A stretch of 64,000 nt of DNA, from contig JARGNO010000013.1 of assembly GCA_029213165.1 (NCBI GenBank), positions 1 to 64,000 of the forward strand, written 5' to 3'. The notes below the pieces were generated by a model. The model made no database searches and was not told the origin of the DNA. It saw only the letters and a list, made by a program, of their open reading frames with translations. Of the stretch, positions 48,901-58,247 are shown in pieces. How positions within the stretch are numbered: the stretch's first letter is position 1; the number at the start of each line of letters is the position of its first letter. A program made the translations under genes and the position numbers. The DNA comes from Minwuia sp. (GTDB lineage: Bacteria; Pseudomonadota; Alphaproteobacteria; Minwuiales; Minwuiaceae).

Positions 48901-50787
48901 GGCCTTGACGCTCGACAGGGCCATGGCCCGGCCTGACAGGCTTTCCATGCGGAAGTCATGTATCCAGCACAGCGGCTCCACAGGGTCGCCAACCGGATAG
49001 GTCTGTTCCGACAGGACCCGAAGCCCCAGGTTCTCCAGCATCGGCAGAACATCCGACAGGGCCAGTGCAGGGCCCCTGCGGAACAGCTTAAGACGGACAA
49101 TGTCATCATCATCCTCCACCTTGCGGTAGAGGTTGATGCCGAGCCTGTTCTCGGCCGAGCGCTCGATCCGGTCGATGTCGATCCGCGCCATGCCGGGCGA
49201 GAATTCCTCCCGGTAGGCGGCGGTGAATGCGGTGCCGTAGCGCTGCAGCAGCCGTGAGGCCGCTTCCTCCCCATGTGCATCGGTCAGCACTTCTGCCAGG
49301 GCGTCATCCCAGGAGCGCGCTTCCTCGACCAGTCGCTGCTCCAGGATCGCGTATTCGACATCCGCGCCTTCCGGATTGCCGCCGACGATGACATGCAGCC
49401 GCGCCAGCGCGGAATCACCGATCTGGGTGTAGAAGGCGGAAATCCGCCCGCCCAGACCCCTGGCCAGGATCTTCTCGAACTTGCGCCGCAGTTCCGAATC
49501 ATAGCGGTCGCGCGGAATGAAGATCAGGCAGGAATAGAAACGCTGGAACCGGTCGCGCCGGACGAACAGCCGGATCCGGGGGCGTTCCTGCAGCGCCAGG
49601 ATGGCCAGCGCCGTGTCGTGCAGTTCGTCCTCCGAGACCTGAAACAGCTCGTCGCGCGGATAGGTGTCGATGACATTGACCAGCGCCTTGCCGGCATGAC
49701 CGCGACGGTCGAAGCCCGACCGTGCGAGGACCCGGTCGGCCTTGCGGCGGAGGTAGGGAATCTCCCGCGGGGTCCGGTTGTAGGCGGCTGAAGTGAAAAG
49801 GCCGACGAAACGACGCTCCCCCACCACATCGCCCTTCGCGTCGAAGCGCTTTATGCCGATGTAGTCCAGGTGAACCGGCCGGTGAACCGGGCTGCGGTAG
49901 TTGGTCTTGGTCACGATGACCAGTTCCGGGCGCTGCAGGAATTCCCGGACTTCCGGTGACAGGGTGGGGCCGCCGGAATGACGGTTCATCACCCGGCGTT
50001 CGGAATTGCGCAGCAGGCCGAGACCCGTGCCCTGAACGATCTCCAGCCGCTCGCTTTCCTGGCTCGCCTCATAGTCATATTCGCGATAGCCGAGGAAGGT
50101 GAAATGATCGGCGATCATCCACTCCAGAAGGGCCTTGCCCTCCGCCACTTCCGTTTCTTCCAGAGGAGGCGGGTTCTCCTCCAGGTCACGGACAATGGCG
50201 CGGGCATTGTCCATCATCTTCGACCAGTCGGTGACCGACAGGCGCACGTCTTCGAGAACGTTCGACAATGTCTGCTGGATCGTGGACAGCGCGTCCGGGT
50301 CGCTCAGGCTGCCGATCTCGACCTGGATGTAGCTCTCCCGGACCGTCGTCGCATCCTTGCCGGTCTTGCAGAGAGCACCGTCGCCGTCGCGCGCCATCTC
50401 GATGACCGGATGTGCCAGTCCGTGAATCTGATGCCCATTCTGGTTCAGTGCCGCGATGACCGAATCGACAAGGAACGGCATGTCGTCATTCACCATCTCG
50501 ACGATGGTGTGAGGTGAACTCCAGCCGTGTTCATCCAGCCGCGGATTGTAGACGCGGACAAGCGCCCGGCCTGGGTTCCGCTTTTCCGCGAACTTCCAGA
50601 ACGACAGCAGCGATGCATAGGCATCGTCAGGGTCACGCGGTTCCGTCTCGTCTGTCGCCATGTGCGGCGCCATGTGCGCGGCAAAGGCAATCAGCGCCTC
50701 GCTGTCGTCAGGCTTCAGGCGCTGCCTGCAATGGGCCGTGATCTTGTCCAGCAGGTCGCTGGCTATTGCTTCAACGGTCGGATCCAT
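45994..50787 (-). CDS. gdhB: NAD-specific glutamate dehydrogenase, large (about 180 kDa) type
   Basis: A 1597-residue enzyme that turns glutamate into 2-oxoglutarate and ammonia, feeding carbon from amino acids to the TCA cycle. The N-terminal half holds the ACT-like regulatory modules (residues about 90-180: [20 protein letters not shown]). The catalytic core follows near 770-900: [20 protein letters not shown], then [20 protein letters not shown] with the active-site lysine. The nucleotide fold follows ([20 protein letters not shown]). Length equals the family norm. It is divergent from the small GDH gene. Confidence 0.96.
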   Translation of the reverse strand: [1597 protein letters not shown]

Positions 50788-51101
50788 TGTCGACTCTCCC
50801 TCTGCACGTCACGGCTTTCCCGGTCAGGTGCCGTTTGTTCCTGGGACGCCCGAAACGTCCGATCAATCTGTGCGCATCGCCACTAAACCACATCACGCCC
50901 GTGAAGCCGAGTATTGACCAAGCGGCAATGGCAACCGACACTGGAGCCGAGGGGCTGGATCGAACACCGGGAAAATGGTGCGGCTGCGCCATGGAGCCAC
51001 CGTGCCGACTGTCCGGCTACTGCAACAAGCACCGGCCAAAATCCGGAATTTTCACGAGGGCCGTCGGGAAGATGTGCCCATGCTCTTGAGGGGGATCACA
51101 A
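50788..51101. other. Intergenic region between two divergent glutamate dehydrogenase genes
   Basis: This 314-base stretch must hold the promoters for both the large NAD-GDH (leftward) and small GDH (rightward). I see no convincing -35/-10 pair. A short plus frame at 50928-51089 encodes a Cys-rich peptide (WCGCAMEPPCRLSGYCNKHR) without a good ribosome-binding site. GAGGGGG at 51086-51093 is the ribosome-binding site of the small GDH gene. Confidence 0.6.
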
Positions 51102-52460
51102 ATGGCATCAGGTAACGAGGCGCTGCAAAATTTCATGGACGGCCTGGAGAAGCGCAATCCGGGCGAACCTGAGTTTCACCAGGCGGTGATGGAGGTTGCG
51201 GCCACCATCATTCCCTTCCTGGACAACAATCCGAAGTATCGCGAGATGCAGATCCTGGAACGCATGGCGGAGCCGGATCGTGTGGTCTCCTTCCGCGTCT
51301 GCTGGGAGGATGATCAGGGCAATATCCGCGTCAACCGCGGCCATCGCATCCAGATGAACAATGCCATCGGCCCGTACAAGGGTGGCCTGCGGTTCCATCC
51401 GTCGGTGAATACCTCGGTGCTGAAGTTCCTGGCCTTCGAACAGACCTTCAAGAACAGCCTGACCGGTCTGCCGATGGGTGCGGGCAAGGGTGGTGCGAAC
51501 TTCAACCCGAAGGGCAAGTCCAGCAACGAGATCATGCGGTTCTGCCAGTCGTTCATGACCGAACTCTATCGCCACATCGGCGCGAATGTTGACGTGCCTG
51601 CCGGTGATATCGGTGTCGGCGCACGAGAGATCGGCTACATGTTCGGCCAGTTCAAGCGCATCACGAACTCCTTCGAGGGCGTGCTGACCGGCAAGGGCCT
51701 GGAATTCGGTGGGTCGCTGGTCCGCAACGAGGCAACGGGCTACGGCGCTGTCTACTTCCTGCAGAACATGCTGAAGGCTGCGGGCAACGACGTGTCCGGC
51801 AAGGTTGCCGTGGTGTCCGGTTCGGGCAACGTGGCCACCCATGCCGCCGAGAAGCTGATGCAGCTTGGTGCGCGGCCCGTGACCCTGTCCGACTCCGGCG
51901 GCTACATCCACGATCCGGCTGGTTTCACGCAGGAAAAGCTGGACTGGATCAAGGACCTGAAGAACGTCCGTCGTGGTCGCATCAGCGAATATTGTGACGA
52001 GTTCAGCGGTTCCACCTTCCATGAGGGCAAGCGCCCCTGGGAAGTGCCTGCCGAGATCGCCATGCCCTGTGCGACGCAGAACGAGCTGAACCTTGATGAG
52101 GCCAAGATGCTGATCAAGAACGGCGTCGTTGCGGTGTCGGAAGGTGCCAACATGCCGACCTCGAACGAAGGCGTGGACGCATTCCTGGATGCCGGCGTCG
52201 TCTTCGGCCCGGCCAAGGCCGCCAATGCTGGCGGTGTTGCAGTGTCCGGTCTGGAAATGAGCCAGAACTCGGCCCGCATCAGCTGGGGTGTCGACCAGAT
52301 GCAGGAGCAGCTGCGCCAGATCATGGAAGACATCCATGGCCGCTGCGAGACCTACGGCAAGGACTATGGCCGTGAAGGCATGACCGACTATGTCGCCGGT
52401 GCCAACATTGCCGGTTTCGCCAAGGTCGCCTCTGCGATGATGGCGTTCGGCGTGGTCTGA
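51102..52460 (+). CDS. gdhA: Glutamate dehydrogenase, hexameric small type (probably NADP-dependent)
   Basis: A 452-residue enzyme. The substrate site reads GPYKGGLRFHPSVNTSVLKF and SLTGLPMGAGKGGANFNPKG with catalytic lysine. PAGDIGVGAREIGYMFGQFK and the Rossmann VAVVSGSGNVATHAAEKLMQ follow. Length and start are those of the biosynthetic, NADP-linked bacterial enzymes that assimilate ammonia, opposing the large NAD enzyme next door. Strong ribosome-binding site GAGGGGG. Coenzyme choice is inferred. Confidence 0.95.
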   Translation: MASGNEALQNFMDGLEKRNPGEPEFHQAVMEVAATIIPFLDNNPKYREMQILERMAEPDRVVSFRVCWEDDQGNIRVNRGHRIQMNNAIGPYKGGLRFHPSVNTSVLKFLAFEQTFKNSLTGLPMGAGKGGANFNPKGKSSNEIMRFCQSFMTELYRHIGANVDVPAGDIGVGAREIGYMFGQFKRITNSFEGVLTGKGLEFGGSLVRNEATGYGAVYFLQNMLKAAGNDVSGKVAVVSGSGNVATHAAEKLMQLGARPVTLSDSGGYIHDPAGFTQEKLDWIKDLKNVRRGRISEYCDEFSGSTFHEGKRPWEVPAEIAMPCATQNELNLDEAKMLIKNGVVAVSEGANMPTSNEGVDAFLDAGVVFGPAKAANAGGVAVSGLEMSQNSARISWGVDQMQEQLRQIMEDIHGRCETYGKDYGREGMTDYVAGANIAGFAKVASAMMAFGVV

Positions 52461-52496
52461 TCCGTCTGTCGGATCAGCACATGCTGACGGAATTGC

Positions 52497-52532
52497 GCCC
52501 GGTCCCGGCTTTCGGGGCCGGGCGTTTTCCTT
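52497..52532 (+). terminator. Terminator after the small GDH gene
   Basis: GCCCGGTCCCG (52497-52507) pairs with CGGGGCCGGGC (52513-52523), nearly perfectly, with a 5-base loop and the tail GTTTTCCTTT. A smaller hairpin, CTGATCC/GGATCAG, precedes it around the stop codon. Confidence 0.85.
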
Positions 52533-52536
52533 TCTC

Positions 52537-54012
52537 ATGAACGCCGCACGCCAGTTCGCGATCGCGCTGGCCATCCCGGCCAGCGGCAATATCTTCGGAA
52601 ATGCCTTCTTTTCGCTGGCGACCGGTGAGGTCGGCTATCTGCTCTGGACCCTTGCCTATGACGGGTTGGTGCTGGTCGGCCTGAATATCCTGCTGGCGCG
52701 ACAGTTCCTGTTCCGCCGGGTCGCGCGACTGATCGCGGGAGAGGATTCGGACGCCAACCGCCGTGCCCTGGAACGGTTGCCTCTAGGCAGTGCGCTCTGG
52801 GCCGCCGGCTTCTACATCCTGTTCTTCCCTCTCGGTTTCTATTTCAGTCCGCTGGCAGGGTCCTATGGCGGCGACCTGAACCTGCCCGTGGACTATATCT
52901 ATTTCATCGCCCTGATCCTGGCTTCGGTTGCGGGTTATCTGGTCTATTTCATGCTGAACGGCCTGGTGACGCGGCTCAAGCTGCAGCTTTTCCATGGCCG
53001 GGGGATCATCCTGCCTGGCGGCGGTGGCCGGTTGCGTCGCCGCATGATCGTGGCCATCGGTTTCATTGCCATCATGCCGTATTTGCTGCTGGGGGCGGAG
53101 TTCCTCTGGTTCGTGCGCTATCGTGACGGTGGCGGCCTGGACCTGCCGTTCGAGAGCGCCATCATCATGGACATGGCGGTGGGCCTGTTCCTGATCTGCG
53201 TTGTCCTGACGTTCCTGCCGCTGTCCCTGACCCGTCCCATCGAGATACTTGCGGCGGCGGTCGAGCGGGTGGCGCGGGGTGACCTGACCGTCCGGGCGCC
53301 GGTCACGTCGAACGACGAGATCGGTGGCCTCACCACGCGCTTCAACGAGATGGTGGACGGGCTGAACGAGCGGCAGGCGATACGCGAGACCTTCGGCAAG
53401 TATGTGCCGGAGGCCGTGGCCGAACAGCTGATCCGTGATCCCGGTGTGCTGGCTGGCGAGGAACGCATTGCCACGATCATGTTCACCGACATCCAGGGTT
53501 TCACCGGCATTTCTGAGATGCTCAGCCCGGCCGAGACCATTGCCCTGCTGAACGACTATTTCGAAGTGGTGCTGGAACCGATCCGGGCGGAGGGCGGCAC
53601 CGTCAATGCCTTCATCGGGGATTCCGTCTTCGCCAGTTTCAATGTGCCTGTACCCCATGATGACCACGCCGCCCGCGCCATCCGCGCCGGGCTGGCGATC
53701 GAGCGGGCGCTGGAGGGGAAGCGGTTCGGCCCGGGTGACGACATCCGGCTGACCACGCGCATCGGCATCAACACCGGCACGGTGGCCGCCGGCGCGGTGG
53801 GTGGTGGCGACCGGCTGGGATACACGATCATCGGCGACAGCGTGAATGTCGCGTCACGGCTGGAGGGGCTGGCGAAGGAGATGGGCGGCCCGATCCTGGT
53901 CAGCGACACAACCCGCCGTGTCGCCGGGGATGCATTCCGCTTCGAACAGCTCGGCAAGGTCGCCATTCGCGGTCGCGCCCGGGAAATCATGGTCTGGCGT
54001 GTGCAGTCCTGA
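52537..54012 (+). CDS. Membrane class III adenylate/guanylate cyclase with HAMP domain
   Basis: A 491-residue membrane protein. Six hydrophobic segments fill residues 1-240, followed by a HAMP-like linker (LTRPIEILAAAVERVARGDL then TVRAPVTSNDEIGGLTTRFN) and a class III cyclase domain from about 290. The metal aspartates are in IMFTDIQGFTGI and NAFIGDSVFASF; GYTIIGDSVNVASRLEGLA is the transition-state region. It makes cyclic AMP or GMP in response to an unknown membrane signal. It begins 5 bases after the terminator region and ends 3 bases from hpnE, which converges. Confidence 0.9.
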   Translation: MNAARQFAIALAIPASGNIFGNAFFSLATGEVGYLLWTLAYDGLVLVGLNILLARQFLFRRVARLIAGEDSDANRRALERLPLGSALWAAGFYILFFPLGFYFSPLAGSYGGDLNLPVDYIYFIALILASVAGYLVYFMLNGLVTRLKLQLFHGRGIILPGGGGRLRRRMIVAIGFIAIMPYLLLGAEFLWFVRYRDGGGLDLPFESAIIMDMAVGLFLICVVLTFLPLSLTRPIEILAAAVERVARGDLTVRAPVTSNDEIGGLTTRFNEMVDGLNERQAIRETFGKYVPEAVAEQLIRDPGVLAGEERIATIMFTDIQGFTGISEMLSPAETIALLNDYFEVVLEPIRAEGGTVNAFIGDSVFASFNVPVPHDDHAARAIRAGLAIERALEGKRFGPGDDIRLTTRIGINTGTVAAGAVGGGDRLGYTIIGDSVNVASRLEGLAKEMGGPILVSDTTRRVAGDAFRFEQLGKVAIRGRAREIMVWRVQS

Positions 54013-54014
54013 CG

Positions 54015-55277
54015 TCACATGGCGCGGTCAATCACCTGGTCGGCGGCCAGGCGGCCCGACCTGATCGCGCCTTCGATGGTGGCGGGCAGGCCACGAACGG
54101 TCCAGTCACCTGCCAGGAAAACATTCGGCACCTGGCATTCCGGGCCGGGGCGCCTTGCCTCGTTCGCGGGGGTCTCGGCGAAGGTGGCGCGGCGTTCCTT
54201 CACCACACGGTATTCGGGCAGGGGCAATGACCTGTCGCCCAGCGCTGTTGCGACCTCCGGCCATATCCGGGTGGCGAGTGCCTGGGCCGGCGTTTCCGCG
54301 AATCGATCCGCCGCGCTGACGGTCACGGAGGCAAGGCCCTCCCGACAGAACAGCCATTGCGCGATGCCACCGGTCAGTCCGGTCAGCGGCGGCATGTGCC
54401 CGGCATGACCGGGAACGCTGAAATGCAGGTTGAGAATCATCCGGCTGCCCTCCGGCACCGGAACATCGGGCAGCAGGTCGGGAAGGTTCCAGGACGGCAC
54501 CGCGACGATCACCCCGTGGTCCGGGCCAATGGCGCGCGACCGGCGGGATGTTTCAAGGGCGGTCACAGCGCCGGTGGGATCACGATGCAACTGGCGGACA
54601 CGCTCGCCGAAGCTGATCTCCACGCCCCTGCTGCGCAGGCGGTCGATGGCCGGATCGATCAGTGTGGCAGCCAGACTGTCGCGCACCGTGACCGGTCGTG
54701 ACCAGCGTTCACCCCGGGCGAAGGTGAGACGGCAGGTTGCTGCCAGCAATTGTGCGGAGGCCTCGTGCATTGCCGTATTCAGCGCGGCGACGGAAAGGGG
54801 CTCCCAGAACCTTCGCCACAGCCAGGTGGCATCCGGAATGCAGTCGGCGACGGTGTCGTCCGGTCGCGCCCGCAGCAGCCGCCTGCCCGCCAGCCAGTCC
54901 CGCAGTCTTGCCCCGGGAACGGAGCGGGACCGCATCAGTACCCACCAGGGCACCGGGCCTGCATTGGGGCGAACCGTCCAGCGCTGCCCTGTCACGGTGT
55001 CGATGAAGGGATAGGCGGCGGGCGTGCCGATCCTCACCCGGTCCAGTGCGCCGACTTCCGTCAGATAGTCAAAGACAGCCTCGTTGGCGGTCATCATCAG
55101 GTGGTTGCCATTGTCGATGACGCGGTCCAGCGTCGGATCGTGGAAGCTGCGGCATCGACCGCCTGCGGCAGGCGCGGCCTCCAGCACTGTAACGCGGTGA
55201 CCATTGGCCGACAGGCGCAGTGCGGCGGCCAGTCCTGCAAGCCCGGCACCGATGATGATCGTCTGCGACACAGGCAT
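54015..55277 (-). CDS. hpnE: Hydroxysqualene dehydroxylase HpnE
   Basis: A 420-residue flavoprotein that completes squalene synthesis in bacteria. The FAD site opens the protein: SQTIIIGAGLAGLAAALRLS, then TVLEAAPAAGGRCRSFHDPT. The C-terminal FAD motif is VPNVFLAGDWTVRGLPATIE. It reduces hydroxysqualene made by HpnC. Its ATG shares a base with the hpnD stop. The alternative upstream frame to 55499 is a shadow of hpnD. Confidence 0.93.
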   Translation of the reverse strand: MPVSQTIIIGAGLAGLAAALRLSANGHRVTVLEAAPAAGGRCRSFHDPTLDRVIDNGNHLMMTANEAVFDYLTEVGALDRVRIGTPAAYPFIDTVTGQRWTVRPNAGPVPWWVLMRSRSVPGARLRDWLAGRRLLRARPDDTVADCIPDATWLWRRFWEPLSVAALNTAMHEASAQLLAATCRLTFARGERWSRPVTVRDSLAATLIDPAIDRLRSRGVEISFGERVRQLHRDPTGAVTALETSRRSRAIGPDHGVIVAVPSWNLPDLLPDVPVPEGSRMILNLHFSVPGHAGHMPPLTGLTGGIAQWLFCREGLASVTVSAADRFAETPAQALATRIWPEVATALGDRSLPLPEYRVVKERRATFAETPANEARRPGPECQVPNVFLAGDWTVRGLPATIEGAIRSGRLAADQVIDRAM

Positions 55278-56125
55278 CAGACCGTCAGGGCACGGATGGC
55301 CAATCCCAGCTTGGCGAGGCGGGAAAGGCGCAGACGGCGGGTGGGCTGCGCGAATCCCCGCCGCTTCAGCCTGCTGAGGTGACTGCGGTAGATCATGTCC
55401 ATCAGCAGGGCCGGGCGCAGCTTCCGCCGATCCAGTTGCGCCAAAAGCGTGTCGGCGTCCCGGAAGCGGTTCTCCGCCTCCGTCAGAAGTTCCTCGCAAA
55501 CCAGCCGAACCGCAGGATGGGACAGGGTTTCCTGCGGCGTGGTGACGGCAATGCCGTAATGGGCAAGGCGGTCGGCGGGCAGGTAAAGGCGTCCTGCCGC
55601 CGCGTCCTCACCAATGTCGCGCAGGATATTGGTGAGTTGCAGGGCGTCGCCGAGTGCCAGCGCGTATTGTGTCGCGCGCGGCTGTCCGAACACCTGGACC
55701 GAAAGCATCCCCACGGCACCTGCAACCCGGCGACAATAGAGGTGCAGAGCGGCATGGTCCAGCGGCGGCGCTGCGCCGAAATCCATGTCCACATCCATCA
55801 ACATGCCGTCGATCAGGGCATGGAACTCGGCCTTCGGAAGGTCATAGCCCTCCACCGCCGCAGACAGGGCGACGGCTGTCGGTCGCCCCGGACGCCCGGC
55901 ATAGAGCGCCTCGATCTCGTCTGACCAGTCGGAAAGGGCGGCGCGCTTCATGCCTTCCTCGCCCGGTTCATCGGCAATGTCGTCGATCTCCCGGCAGAAG
56001 GCATAGATCGCATACATGGCCCGACGCCCGGCAGGGGGCAGGGCACGCATTCCCATGGCGAAAGAGGTGCCGGAGCGGTCCACGACCTGACGGGTGTGGC
56101 GATCCGCCTCCGCCAGGTCCGTCAT
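55277..56125 (-). CDS. hpnD: Presqualene diphosphate synthase HpnD
   Basis: A 282-residue isoprenoid synthase joining two farnesyl diphosphates to presqualene diphosphate. Both Asp-rich sites are intact: YAFCREIDDIADEPGEEG and TNILRDIGEDAAAGRLYLP. YCRRVAGAVGMLSVQVFG is another family mark. It overlaps hpnC by 4 bases, so the order hpnC-hpnD-hpnE is one coupled operon. Confidence 0.94.
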   Translation of the reverse strand: MTDLAEADRHTRQVVDRSGTSFAMGMRALPPAGRRAMYAIYAFCREIDDIADEPGEEGMKRAALSDWSDEIEALYAGRPGRPTAVALSAAVEGYDLPKAEFHALIDGMLMDVDMDFGAAPPLDHAALHLYCRRVAGAVGMLSVQVFGQPRATQYALALGDALQLTNILRDIGEDAAAGRLYLPADRLAHYGIAVTTPQETLSHPAVRLVCEELLTEAENRFRDADTLLAQLDRRKLRPALLMDMIYRSHLSRLKRRGFAQPTRRLRLSRLAKLGLAIRALTV

Positions 56126-56994
56126 CGCCGTGACCCGCCGAGGCGTGACAGGGCGTGACCACCCGCTGCCAGAACGGAGATGACCAGGGCTGCCGGTTTC
56201 GAAAGCCGGGTCCGCTGCCGCAGCGGATCGCGGTGGCGCAACCGACGCACCATGTGCCGCGCCAGCGCGTGAATTACCGCGGCCTCCGCCCCAAGTCGCC
56301 CGCTCCGCAGCCGAAGGGGCAGCGGGCGTGATCTTTCCAGCAGCGCATCGCAGACATCAAGGCCCCGGTCCAGCACCTGGCGCAGCGCAGGTGAGCAGCG
56401 GTCAGCCCGCAGTGACGATTCGTCGATACCTTCGTCATGCAGCCAGTCGAGCGGCAGGTAGACCCTGTTCATCTGCAGGTAGTCATCCCTGCAGTCCTGC
56501 AGGTGGTTGATGATCTGCAGGGCATCGCAAAGCGGATCCGACAGGCTGTGGTCCTGCCGGTCTTCGCAGTGCAGATCAAGCAGGTACCGTCCCACCGGAG
56601 AGGCGGAGAGCCGACAGTACTCCAGCAATTCACCAATATCCCGACAGCGGTCCAGCCTGGCGTCACGACGGAAGGCGGCCAGCAGGTCGCGCCCGTGCCT
56701 GTTGGTGATGCCCGTCGCGTCAAGGCTGCGACGCAACCGGTCCCCCACCCCAAGTTCCGGCAGATCGCTGCCATTGACCAGCGCATCGTCCAGAGCGTCG
56801 AGCCGAAGCAGCTTCTCGGCGGGGGAGAGTTCAGGTGCATCGGCGATGTTGTCGGCGGTGCGCGCGAAGGCATAGAACGTCGTGACATGGGGCCGGAGCC
56901 CGCGGGGCAGCAGGATCGATCCAACAGGAAAATTCTCTTCCCGTGCCTGCGCGACGGGGTCTGCCTGACGCAACATCTGCAACTCAACCGTCAT
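56122..56994 (-). CDS. hpnC: Hydroxysqualene synthase HpnC
   Basis: A 290-residue synthase fold protein that converts presqualene diphosphate to hydroxysqualene. ENFPVGSILLPRGLRPHVTT is the HpnC-type opening; the metal sites are FARTADNIADAPELS and INHLQDCRDDYLQMNRVYLP. The start at 56994 is used; the longer frame to 57117 lacks family sequence. No squalene-hopene cyclase gene is in this window, so it must lie elsewhere if hopanoids are made. Confidence 0.93.
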   Translation of the reverse strand: MTVELQMLRQADPVAQAREENFPVGSILLPRGLRPHVTTFYAFARTADNIADAPELSPAEKLLRLDALDDALVNGSDLPELGVGDRLRRSLDATGITNRHGRDLLAAFRRDARLDRCRDIGELLEYCRLSASPVGRYLLDLHCEDRQDHSLSDPLCDALQIINHLQDCRDDYLQMNRVYLPLDWLHDEGIDESSLRADRCSPALRQVLDRGLDVCDALLERSRPLPLRLRSGRLGAEAAVIHALARHMVRRLRHRDPLRQRTRLSKPAALVISVLAAGGHALSRLGGSRR

Positions 56995-57197
56995 ATCGGC
57001 CCCGTACTCCCAGAATGTTGCACCAATGCCCGACCTGCACGGGTGTACAGGAAGCATGGGCAGTGGAGAAGGGTGCCTGTCGTTGCGGTGATCAACTGTT
57101 CCCGGGGGATCGCCCATGCCGATTGATCACGACCGCCTGCCCATATAGTCTCAGCCACAATAACGACATCAAAGTGTCAAACTCAGGGAGGAAACAC

Positions 57198-58247
57198 ATG
57201 TTTCACAAGACGCTGAAAGGCGTGGTGGCAGTCGCCGTTGCGCTTGGAATGGCCGGGGCCGCACAGGCTGGCAGCCATTCCGACATGGTCGACGGTCCGG
57301 CCGTCACCTGGAACCACTCGATCTGGGGCAAGCCCAGGGCATTCACCGCAGGCCTGGAATACATCGTGGCCGAGCTGGACCGCCGGACCGGCGGCAAGTT
57401 TCAGCTGAAACTGTCCTATGGCGGTCTCTCCAAGCCGCGCGAGAATCTCGACGGCATCCAGCTGGGCGCATTCGAAGGGGCGAATTTCTGCAACTTCTAC
57501 AGTCCCGACAAGACGCCTTCGTCGATGATCTTCTCTCTGCCGTTCCTGCCGATCGGTGACTGGAATGTCCGGATCAAGGCATCGGATGCCTTCTACCAGC
57601 ATCCGCATGTGAAGAAGGAAATGGCCAACTGGAATGCCGTGATCTACATGGCCGGCATCCTGCCGCAGTATGAATTCCTGGGTCGCGGCAAGCCGCCGAA
57701 GAGCCTGGAAGACTGGAACGGGATGCGGGTCCGCGCCGGTGGCGGTGTCGCCAAGGCGATGGAGAAGCTGGGTGCCACGCTGATGAGCGTGCCGGCGACC
57801 GAGGTCTACACGCTGCTGGAACGCGGCACGGTCGATGCGGTTTCCTTCCCCTACACCTATGCCCATGCGGCCTACAAGGTGAACGAGGTCGCCGACTGGT
57901 TTACCGGCAACTTCCAGCCCGGCACGGCGGATTGCCCGACGGTCTTCAACATCGATGCCTGGAACGCCCTGCCGCAGCAGTATCGCGATCTGTTGCTGGA
58001 GCTGAAATGGCCGGCATACGAGAAGATGCGTGAGGCCTATGAGGCGGCTGACAAGGTGAACATCCCGATGTTCCAGAAGCAGCTGACCGAAATCCGCTTC
58101 ACCAAGGATGAGTTGGCCACGTTCCGCAAGGAAATCGGTGAGCCGCTCTGGAAGGAAGCTTTCGTCGATACTTACGGCGACAAGATTCCGGCGCAGGAAC
58201 TGCTGGACTTCCTGCTGGCCGAAGCCGCGAAGGCTGAAGGCTCCTGA
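57198..58247 (+). CDS. TRAP transporter substrate-binding protein (DctP)
   Basis: A 349-residue periplasmic binding protein. The signal peptide is MFHKTLKGVVAVAVALGMAG with cleavage after AQA. The binding domain shows LDGIQLGAFEGANFCNFYSP, WNGMRVRAGGGVAKAMEKLG (with the ligand arginine) and TEVYTLLERGTVDAVSFPYT. It delivers an unknown, probably carboxylate, substrate to the membrane pair encoded downstream. GGGAGG precedes the start. A hairpin follows the gene. Confidence 0.93.
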   Translation: MFHKTLKGVVAVAVALGMAGAAQAGSHSDMVDGPAVTWNHSIWGKPRAFTAGLEYIVAELDRRTGGKFQLKLSYGGLSKPRENLDGIQLGAFEGANFCNFYSPDKTPSSMIFSLPFLPIGDWNVRIKASDAFYQHPHVKKEMANWNAVIYMAGILPQYEFLGRGKPPKSLEDWNGMRVRAGGGVAKAMEKLGATLMSVPATEVYTLLERGTVDAVSFPYTYAHAAYKVNEVADWFTGNFQPGTADCPTVFNIDAWNALPQQYRDLLLELKWPAYEKMREAYEAADKVNIPMFQKQLTEIRFTKDELATFRKEIGEPLWKEAFVDTYGDKIPAQELLDFLLAEAAKAEGS

